A stretch of 10,716 nt of DNA from assembly GCA_965651325.1 (NCBI GenBank), contig CBFGSB010000101.1, positions 1-10,716 on the forward strand. The letters are read 5' to 3'. Both the position numbers and the translations under genes were made by a program. Below are positions 1 through 6,250 of this stretch, one piece after another (the first letter of the stretch is position 1; the number at the start of each line of letters is the position of its first letter). The notes below the pieces were generated by a model. The model worked only from the letters and a program-made list of their open reading frames with translations, searched no databases and was not told where the DNA came from. This DNA comes from IDS-8 sp965651325 (GTDB lineage: Bacteria; Pseudomonadota; Gammaproteobacteria; Steroidobacterales; Woeseiaceae).

Positions 1-4
1 TTCC

Positions 5-1099
5 TCACGGCCAGTCCCTCGCGACGCTCATGAAGGAGCCGCTGGTCCGGTAGGCGAGCATCCAGTACGCGATCGGGGCGTTCGCTTCACCTTCCATCTG
101 GTACAGCAGCGTGTTCACCGGGATCCCGTTCGGCAGCAGCTCGGCGGCTTCGTAGAAGTACTGTAGGCGCTGCTGCCCGGTCACCATGCCGCGGCTGGTT
201 TCGGGCGTGTTCATGGTCGGCAGGCCGTCCGTGAGCAGGATGATGTTGTCGGGCAGCGGGTTCAGGCTGCGCACCACCTCGAAAGCCGCGCGCATGTTGG
301 TGCCGTCCTGCGGCAGCGTGCGGCGCAGCCGCTTGATCGCCTGGGTGAGCTGCTCGCCGTCGCCGACGTCGAGCCAGACGCCTTCCGTTCCCTGCAGCAC
401 CGGCCACGGGGTGGTATTGAACGCGTAGATCTGGAACTTGCTCTCCGGCGGGAGGTTGGCGGACAGCCAGTCGACGGTATTCACGGCCTGCCGCCACTTC
501 TCGGAGCTGAGCTGTGCTTCCTGGGACATGTTGCGGCGGCGCAGCACGTTGATGATGCGGCGATCGAGCATGCTCGCGGACGCGTCGACGAGCACCAGGA
601 TGCGCTCGCCGCCGACCTTGAGGCCCGTCAGGTACTGCCGGTCGCCGTCGCCGACGAACGTCCGCACTTCAGCGCCGCTGCCGACGCTCTCCTCGTAAGC
701 CAGCAGGCGCTGCCGCTCCTCCTCGAGCTTCTCGATGTCGGACTGCAGCTTCTCGATGTGCTCGACCTCCGCGAGCGTTTCCTGGTCGTGCTTCGCCAGC
801 TCGATCTTGAGCTTCTCGATCAGTGCGGTGACCTGCTCGATCTCGTTTACCGCCTGCGCGCGCTCGTCCTCGAGCTTTTGCATGGTGTTGCGCGTCAGCA
901 CGAGGTCCTTGCGCTCGTCCAGGATCTCGTACTGCAGCTTCGACACCTCGGCCATCAGCCGCTGCGTCGGCTGGTCGGTATCCCGCGTGACTTGCGCATT
1001 GATGATCATGAACAGCAGGATCACGGCGCCGAAACCGCAGCTTATGCAGTCCAGGAAGGACATGCTGAAGATCTCGAAAGTGCGGCGCTTACGTGCCAT
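5..1099 (-). CDS. MotB/ExbD-like membrane anchor with coiled coil and periplasmic VWA domain
   Basis: 364 residues. A short basic N-terminus (MARKRR) precedes one membrane helix at about 12-34 with the sequence FSMSFLDCISCGFGAVILLF. Asp17 stands where MotB, ExbD and TolR have the ion-carrying Asp. A long coiled coil follows (about 45-137, rich in Glu, Lys and Leu). The VWA domain covers about 165-360 with a complete metal-ion-dependent adhesion site: DASAS at 172-176, Thr267 in QDGTN and Asp291 in TDG. It should therefore bind a divalent cation and a protein ligand in the periplasm. No OmpA-like peptidoglycan-binding domain is present, unlike MotB or ZorB. The start ATG overlaps the end of the FHA gene (1089-1099) without a clear ribosome site, so translational reinitiation is likely. 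The stop ends at base 5; whether further operon genes follow cannot be seen. With the MotA-like protein this is probably an ion-driven 5:2 unit whose moving arm is a VWA domain. Confidence 0.93.
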   Translation of the reverse strand: MARKRRTFEIFSMSFLDCISCGFGAVILLFMIINAQVTRDTDQPTQRLMAEVSKLQYEILDERKDLVLTRNTMQKLEDERAQAVNEIEQVTALIEKLKIELAKHDQETLAEVEHIEKLQSDIEKLEEERQRLLAYEESVGSGAEVRTFVGDGDRQYLTGLKVGGERILVLVDASASMLDRRIINVLRRRNMSQEAQLSSEKWRQAVNTVDWLSANLPPESKFQIYAFNTTPWPVLQGTEGVWLDVGDGEQLTQAIKRLRRTLPQDGTNMRAAFEVVRSLNPLPDNIILLTDGLPTMNTPETSRGMVTGQQRLQYFYEAAELLPNGIPVNTLLYQMEGEANAPIAYWMLAYRTSGSFMSVARDWP

Positions 1100-2456
1100 G
1101 CGTTTCGTCAGTCGTAATCAGGAGGAACTCGAAGCCCGGCGAGCCGATGCGCACGGAATCGCCGATCCTCAAGATAGTAGACCCCTCGATCCGGTGCCCG
1201 TTCAGGAAGGTGCCGTAGCGGCTGTGATCCTCCAGCACGCACTGGCCGCTCTGGCGCCGGACGGAGCAATGCCGGCGCGACACCCCGGGCATGTCGCTGT
1301 CGACCGCGATGCTCCGCTCGCCGTCGGCGCCCTGGGAGCCGACGACCAGCGGCACGTCGTCGATCTGCCAGGCCGTATGACCGAACAACAGGTGCGTCGG
1401 TGCGCCGCCGGTGGCGGCCGCCGCCTCGTCCCGTGCCACTTCGACCGGCGCCTGGTCCCACGGGAGCTGCCGGCGCAGGCCGACGGCGCTGCCCGGGCGA
1501 GCCACGTCCCGGCAGCGTGCGAGCGCGCCCCGCGCCGTCGCGCCGGGTTCCAGGGCAAATACCTCGCCGCCGACGCGCGCCTTCAGCATGTCGGCCAGCC
1601 CGGGCAGGCGCGCCACCCGGTCGGTGACCTGGATCGCGGGCGTTTCGTCCGCGCGGAACAGCGCCCGCAGGCGGCTGGCGATCCGCTGGTAGTACGGCGC
1701 CGCGGCGCCCACCAGCGTCAGCGACTCGATGACGGCGCTGTGCTCGACACCGCGGTAGGTGAGCTGCAGCGGGACCGATTCGCGCGCGGCAGCTTCCGCA
1801 AGCCAGTCCGGCAGCTTGTCCAGGAGGAGTTGCTCGGTTTCCGCGTCGTAGAGCGGGTCGAAGCGCGACTGCTGCACGAAGACCGCGGCCGCGGCATTCA
1901 GCCACGCGTCGTACAACGCATGGATACCGCAATCGTCGATCACCTCGGCGCGCTCGACCTGTACCTGCCCGTGCTGCCCCAGCCGGGTCAGCATCGCGGC
2001 GTGCAATCCGAGGTCGATGTGCACCGGGACCGCGTTCACGTACTCGCGGCGCGTCGCGGCCACGGCGGCATCCACCATCGCGGCCACCGGCAGGTTCAGC
2101 TCGCCCGCGATCCCCAGCAGCAGCCCGAGCTCGCCGGCCTGCATGTACGCCGGCACCGCGAGCACCAGCGCCGAGGCGCTGCCGGCGGCGCCCCACATCT
2201 GCTCGAGCTGGCGGCTGGCGAGGTCCGCCGGGCTCAGGTGGGCGAACCGCCGGTCGGCCAGTGGCTCCATGCCGAGCTCTTTCCAGTAGCGGTGCTGGAT
2301 GCTGCGGGGATGAACGCGCGCGTTCGCCAGCGCCTCGTTACCGGTGGCCAGCCGGTCGCGATCGAGAAACGCGAAACCGGGCTCGCGGTAGAGGATCCGT
2401 TCGCCGTCCAGCAGGGTGATGCCGGCGTCGTTCAGGTGTGCCGCGAGCCGCGTCAT
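1089..2456 (-). CDS. Hsp70/actin-like ATPase-fold domain fused to C-terminal FHA domain
   Basis: 455 residues, predicted cytoplasmic with no signal or membrane segment. Residues 1-310 follow the Hsp70/actin layout: LNDAGITLLDG near the N-terminus (phosphate-1 position), ALVLAVPAYMQAGELGLLL with AAMVDAAVAA at 96-133 (compare the VPAYF...EPTAAA part of DnaK), VPVHIDLGLH (143-152, phosphate-2 position) and TDRVARLPGLADML (278-291, adenosine region). Several nucleotide-binding glycines and threonines are replaced, so ATP turnover is doubtful. An FHA domain fills about 366-447, with SRRH at 393-396 and YGTFLNG at 414-420. The usual GR at its first strand is VGSQ, so the main phosphate-binding Arg is absent, although SRxH is intact. 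The gene starts 9 bp after the channel stop and its end overlaps the VWA start by 11 bp, a strong sign of coupled translation. Its likely job is to connect the kinase signal to the channel/VWA unit on the cytoplasmic side. Confidence 0.88.
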   Translation of the reverse strand: MTRLAAHLNDAGITLLDGERILYREPGFAFLDRDRLATGNEALANARVHPRSIQHRYWKELGMEPLADRRFAHLSPADLASRQLEQMWGAAGSASALVLAVPAYMQAGELGLLLGIAGELNLPVAAMVDAAVAATRREYVNAVPVHIDLGLHAAMLTRLGQHGQVQVERAEVIDDCGIHALYDAWLNAAAAVFVQQSRFDPLYDAETEQLLLDKLPDWLAEAAARESVPLQLTYRGVEHSAVIESLTLVGAAAPYYQRIASRLRALFRADETPAIQVTDRVARLPGLADMLKARVGGEVFALEPGATARGALARCRDVARPGSAVGLRRQLPWDQAPVEVARDEAAAATGGAPTHLLFGHTAWQIDDVPLVVGSQGADGERSIAVDSDMPGVSRRHCSVRRQSGQCVLEDHSRYGTFLNGHRIEGSTILRIGDSVRIGSPGFEFLLITTDETHGT

Positions 2457-2465
2457 GGCCAGGGA

Positions 2466-3266
2466 CTAGTCGGCTTTCATGTGACGAATGAGCTTTTCGT
2501 CCGCATAGGCTTCGGAGTCGAACACCAGGCGCTCCTGCACGGACTGGAGCTGGTGGATGAGGAACATGAGGACGATGCTGATGAGCAGCGCGATCAGCGT
2601 CGAGTTGAAGGCAAGGCCCAAGCTCTCGGTCACGCCCGCGAGGTCGCCCTGCACCGCGCGGTTCGCCTGCGCGAGCGCGTCGCCGATGCCGCGCACCGTG
2701 CCGATGAACCCGATGGCGGGGATGGCCCAGGCGATGTAGCGGATCATCGACAGCTCGGATTCCAGCCGGTCCGCTTCGGACTCGACCACCGAGTGCGTAA
2801 TCGTCGAGACGTCCTGGATGTTCTGCGTCGACGCGAACCGCCGCAGCGCGCTCATCAGCACGCGCGGCAGCAGGAGGCGCTGCTGCTCCTCCGGCAGCGC
2901 CTGGATCTGCCGCGCGAACTCGCGCGTATCCTCCGGCAGGATGCGCATGCCCTCCGCGATCGGGATGAGATCCTGCTCGAGCAGGCGCCGTTCGCGCGAC
3001 AGGTCGACCGCCTTGTAGCCGATGATCGCGAACGCCCAGAACATCAGGATGAAGCAGGCCTCCTGCTCATAGTCCTTGATCAGGACCCACACCGAACGTT
3101 CGGGAACGTAATCCGGGTTCTCGTCCATCTGGCGGTTCTGCTCGGCTATCGCCTCGGCCGCGTTCGGCCGCACGACAGACATGTAGTACGCCTGCACGAT
3201 GATGACGATGATGATGAGCGCGAAGAGCTGGTAAACGAATTCGATCGGGATGTTCTTTTTTTTCAT
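2466..3266 (-). CDS. MotA/TolQ/ExbB-family proton-channel subunit
   Basis: 266 residues from the ATG at 3266 (MKKKNIPIEFVYQLF). The frame stays open upstream to 3650, but that part is Arg/Pro-rich and lies over the acidic-protein gene, so it is a shadow. Four membrane segments are visible: about 8-32, 67-86, 175-195 and 218-240, with a cytoplasmic loop of about 85 residues (charged, helical) between the second and third. The family signature is in the last two segments: AIPAIGFIGTVRGIGDAL, matching the GxxGTVxGI region of TolQ/ExbB, and LAFNSTLIALLISIVL, the equivalent of the polar-Thr pore helix. Family members form pentamers around two copies of a MotB/ExbD/TolR partner and convert ion flow to movement. 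The partner here should be the VWA protein two genes on. No strong ribosome site is seen before the ATG, and the 109-bp gap upstream shows no convincing promoter. Arrangement and motifs rule out a flagellar stator, since no motility genes are present. Confidence 0.92.
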   Translation of the reverse strand: MKKKNIPIEFVYQLFALIIIVIIVQAYYMSVVRPNAAEAIAEQNRQMDENPDYVPERSVWVLIKDYEQEACFILMFWAFAIIGYKAVDLSRERRLLEQDLIPIAEGMRILPEDTREFARQIQALPEEQQRLLLPRVLMSALRRFASTQNIQDVSTITHSVVESEADRLESELSMIRYIAWAIPAIGFIGTVRGIGDALAQANRAVQGDLAGVTESLGLAFNSTLIALLISIVLMFLIHQLQSVQERLVFDSEAYADEKLIRHMKAD

Positions 3267-3375
3267 CTGGTAAGGTTCTGATCCTGCCGAGAAATTACTG
3301 TACCGGATTATCCGCTTGCCGTGCAGCTTCGGCGGCGGCCGGCGCGGCGAACAGGTCTTTCGAATGCTCCCGGCG

Positions 3376-3756
3376 TCAGATGTCGGTCGGGAACGGGATC
3401 GCCTGGTCGACCGGGATTTCCTCGCTCGGGGTGAAGTCGTCCTCCACGCCTTCGAAAGTCTGGTCGTCGAGCACGGAGCCTTCTTCGATATCGACCACGA
3501 CGGGTCCGCCGGCGTCCGCATCCTGCGCCGCCTCGCCGGCCGCTGCGCCTTCCGAGCCCGCTTCCACCGCGCCGTTCTCAGGGTCGGGTTCCGCCTCCCC
3601 GGGAGCTTCTTCCCCGGCGGTGGACGCCTCCGGCGCGTCGGCCGCGGCATCCCCGGCTTCCTGGGCCCGGATGGGCGCGGCCAGGATCGTCGCCGCGGCG
3701 ACAGCGTACAGGAGCGCCACCGCGACGGGCATGATTCTTCCGGATTTCAGCGACAT
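3376..3756 (-). CDS. Small, extremely acidic secreted protein of unknown function
   Basis: 126 residues. The N-terminus has a basic start (MSLKSGR), a hydrophobic core (VAVALLYAVAAATILAA) and a plausible signal peptidase site after PIRAQ. The mature part, about 95 residues, contains no Lys, Arg, His or Cys and is dominated by Glu, Asp, Ala and Gly, so its isoelectric point must be very low. The first two thirds are low complexity. The C-terminus is more distinct (FEGVEDDF, PSEEIPVDQAIPFPTDI) and looks like the conserved, partner-binding part. The ATG at 3756 is chosen because it keeps the positive n-region; a second ATG eight codons in has a nearer GGAAGA but would lose those charges. It sits 43 bp after the SUMF1 gene and 109 bp before the channel gene, so a periplasmic role with the channel/VWA unit is inferred. 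It could bind cations or basic partners, or be a flexible spacer. Confidence 0.75.
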   Translation of the reverse strand: MSLKSGRIMPVAVALLYAVAAATILAAPIRAQEAGDAAADAPEASTAGEEAPGEAEPDPENGAVEAGSEGAAAGEAAQDADAGGPVVVDIEEGSVLDDQTFEGVEDDFTPSEEIPVDQAIPFPTDI

Positions 3757-3799
3757 GAGGGGTTAGACAGCCTCGCTGCCGAAAAGTCTCCTTCGCTGG

Positions 3800-6250
3800 T
3801 CACGGCGCGGGCGCCTCTTCCGCGGCCTCGCCCGGGGCATTGCGGACGATGCGGAAGCCCACGTCGAAGCGGCCTTCGCTGCCGAAATCGCGGTAGGCGA
3901 GCCTGAGCTCCAGGATGCCCGCGTGGCGCCAGCTCGAGCCCCGGATCACGTGGTGCGTGCCGCTGCGCGGCCCGGTGGGGTCGACGAGCGGCTCGGTCTC
4001 GCCGGGCGTCGGCACCGAATAGTAGTCCTGCACCCATTCGGCCACGTTGCCGCCGCCGTCGTAGATGCCGAGCGCGTTCGGCGGGAACGAGCCCACCGGG
4101 GCGGTGGAGGTGTAACCGTCGTTGTAGCCGGGCAGGATCGAGGGCACCACGCCTTCGGCCGACTGGTCGGCGTAGTTGCCGCTGTCCGGGCGCGGCGGCA
4201 TCTCGTTCCCCCACGGGAACACCCAGGCCCGTTCCCGGCCCTGGTAGCGGATGGCCAGCGCCCATTCGGCTTCGGTCGGCAGGCGGTAGCCGTCGGGCGC
4301 GGGGACGATCGGCTCCCAGCGTTCGAAGCGCTTCTCGTAAGCCAGCGGCAGGCCTTCCTGGGCGCTCAGCCAGTTGCAGTATTCCACCGCATCCGCCCAG
4401 GTGACGTTGGTAACCGGGTTGGCGTCACCCGATAACGCGGGGTGCAGGTCGCCGCCCGAATTGTGATTCGACCGGAACGCCGAAAACTCCTTGTTGGTCA
4501 CTTCCTTTTCGCCGATGTAGAACGGCTTCGTGATCTTCACGGGGACCAGCACCTCGTTCGCGCGCCGCCCCTGCTCGCTGCGCGACGAGCCCATGACCAG
4601 CTCGCCCGGCTCGACGCGGCGCAGCACCTGCCCCTGCGAGGTCGTGAGCGTGGCCGCGACGCTCTGCATCCGCACCTGCTCTTCGGTCAACAGGCGCACG
4701 TCCACGGTCTGCGGATAGCCGGGCTTCGGCGTGACGCTGCGAACGAAGCCCTGGTATCCCGCCTTCCGCACCTCGAGCCGATGCGGGGCGGACGACAGGT
4801 GCAGCGTGGTGGTGCCCGTGCCCGACTCGCGCCCGTCCACGTACACCGTCGCGTCCGCGGGGCTCACGTTGACCGTGACGACGCCGACGCGTGCGGTCAT
4901 ATCGATGTTCAGCTCGCGCGAGCTGGCCGCCGCGAGCCGCACCTGGCGCACCGCGGAGCCGTAGCCGGCTTTCGACACCCCGATCTGGTAGTCGACGTCG
5001 GGTGAGAGCGCGAGCTCGAGAGGCGACTGGCCCCGATAGCGGCCGTCGACCGTCACGTTCGCACCGACCGGGACCGTCAGCACGCGCAGCTCCGCGTTCG
5101 CCGGCGCAAGCTCGATGAGCGGCAGCACGCGATCCTCGTTGGCCCGCGTTTCGATCACGCCGTCCCAGGCCGCGAAACCCTCGCGCACGACGCTCAGTTG
5201 GTGCGTGCCTTCCATCAACTGGACGGTGGCCGGCGTGACGCCGACCCGGTCGTCGCCGCGGTAGACGATGGCTCCGGCCGGTTCCGACGTGATCTCCACG
5301 TCCGCCCATCGCGGGACAAGCTGCACGTAGAGTTGCTGGTGCCTGCCGAGGCCGGGCACGGGGAGCCGGTCCTGGTAGGGCAGGAAGCGATCGGCGCTGA
5401 CGGTTATGGTGTGCACGCCGGGTTCCACCTCCAGCGGGCCATAAGGTGCCTGCCCGATGCGCGCCTCGTCCACGGTGACGATCGCGTCGACCGCGGGCTC
5501 CGTGTAGATCGTGAGCCGCCCGGGAAGCTTGCGCATGGCAATCGGGATATCCTGGCTGCGCTCCGCCCCGACCTCGAAGGTCTGGCTCACGTCGTAATAG
5601 CCATCCTTTTGCACCCTCACGACGTAATCGCCGGTCCGCAGCAGGATGCGGTCGCCAATCGGCAGGCGGAACCACCCGCCTTCGATGGACAGCGCGTACG
5701 GCTCGCCCGGCTGGACGTCGAAACGGATGGAGCGCGCCGAAAACAGCAGGTACGAGGCCGCGACCAGCGCGATGACGGCAATGGCGATACCGGCCTGCCA
5801 GCGGTAGTTGCGGGCGGGCTCGACGGCCGCGGCCGTTTGCGTGGCCCGCCGGAACGCGGTCGGCGCGATCGTTTCGTCGGTGCCGGCGTCGGCCGCGAGC
5901 TCGGGCGGTTTCGTGATGTAGGCGCTGTCCTCGAGGTGCACACGCGCCAGCATGTCGCCGCCGTCCCTGTCGATCTCGACCCGTGTGCCGAAGAACTCGA
6001 GCACGTCGCCGGCCGCGAGGCGCTTTGCCGTGGTGAGCGCCTCGCCGTTGATGCGCACGGCGCCACCCCGGCCGACCGGCTGCACGAACGGCTCGCCGTC
6101 GAGCTCGTCGACGGTCGCAACCGGCGCGTTGCCGGGGCCCGGCAGCCGGATCTCGCAATCGCTTCCGGTACCGAGCCGGAGCGGCAGGCGGTCGAGCGCG
6201 AAGCGGCGCTCGCCCTCCGCGTCCCTGATGACGATCGCGGTGACCTTCAA
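3800..6250 (-). CDS. FHA-like domain / TM / five PEGA-type repeats / SUMF1 (FGE-sulfatase-like) protein
   Basis: 816 residues from the TTG at 6250 (821 from GTG at 6265). Residues 1-105 look like an FHA fold (LPLRLGTGSDCEIRLPG, then RINGEAL and LAAGDVLEFFG), but the Ser-x-x-His core for phosphothreonine is missing. A linker with DETIAPT precedes one membrane segment (about 151-170), so the remainder should be periplasmic. Five PEGA-type beta modules follow: a degenerate one near 174-230, then about 245-298, 317-368, 387-439 and 457-507 (signatures such as ATVYVDGRESGTGTTTLHL and EVRKAGYQGF). The SUMF1/FGE-like C-type-lectin-like domain spans about 540-805, with GYRLPTEAEWALAIR, GGGNVAEWVQDYY and HVIRGSSWRHAG. 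Formylglycine-generating enzymes use two Cys in the last region; here there are none, so it is probably a binding domain, as in TagR of the T6SS phosphorylation pathway. It lies between the kinase and the channel genes and would join cytoplasmic and periplasmic parts. Confidence 0.93.
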   Translation of the reverse strand: MKVTAIVIRDAEGERRFALDRLPLRLGTGSDCEIRLPGPGNAPVATVDELDGEPFVQPVGRGGAVRINGEALTTAKRLAAGDVLEFFGTRVEIDRDGGDMLARVHLEDSAYITKPPELAADAGTDETIAPTAFRRATQTAAAVEPARNYRWQAGIAIAVIALVAASYLLFSARSIRFDVQPGEPYALSIEGGWFRLPIGDRILLRTGDYVVRVQKDGYYDVSQTFEVGAERSQDIPIAMRKLPGRLTIYTEPAVDAIVTVDEARIGQAPYGPLEVEPGVHTITVSADRFLPYQDRLPVPGLGRHQQLYVQLVPRWADVEITSEPAGAIVYRGDDRVGVTPATVQLMEGTHQLSVVREGFAAWDGVIETRANEDRVLPLIELAPANAELRVLTVPVGANVTVDGRYRGQSPLELALSPDVDYQIGVSKAGYGSAVRQVRLAAASSRELNIDMTARVGVVTVNVSPADATVYVDGRESGTGTTTLHLSSAPHRLEVRKAGYQGFVRSVTPKPGYPQTVDVRLLTEEQVRMQSVAATLTTSQGQVLRRVEPGELVMGSSRSEQGRRANEVLVPVKITKPFYIGEKEVTNKEFSAFRSNHNSGGDLHPALSGDANPVTNVTWADAVEYCNWLSAQEGLPLAYEKRFERWEPIVPAPDGYRLPTEAEWALAIRYQGRERAWVFPWGNEMPPRPDSGNYADQSAEGVVPSILPGYNDGYTSTAPVGSFPPNALGIYDGGGNVAEWVQDYYSVPTPGETEPLVDPTGPRSGTHHVIRGSSWRHAGILELRLAYRDFGSEGRFDVGFRIVRNAPGEAAEEAPAP

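Noticed and set aside
5..3266. Zorya defence system, flagellar stator or Tol-Pal/Exb system
   Set aside because: The MotA/MotB-like parts are shared, but there is no ZorC/D/E helicase or nuclease, no OmpA-like domain, no motility genes and no TonB, TolA or Pal.
735..3281. Plus-strand open frame of 848 codons antisense to the VWA, FHA and channel genes
   Set aside because: It crosses three well-supported minus-strand genes, has Arg/His/Ala-rich composition without domains, and arises from high GC third positions.
3267..3375. Promoter in the gap before the channel gene (GATAAT near the middle of the gap)
   Set aside because: The hexamer resembles a -10 box, but no -35-like sequence lies at a suitable distance.
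3267..3650. N-terminal extension of the channel protein up to 3650
   Set aside because: The added residues are Arg/Pro-rich and overlap the signal-peptide acidic gene in another frame. The ATG at 3266 begins at the expected first membrane helix.
3800..5000. Formylglycine-generating enzyme or EgtB-type enzyme
   Set aside because: The domain is of the SUMF1 fold, but the active-site Cys pair is absent and no sulfatase is nearby; a binding role fits better.
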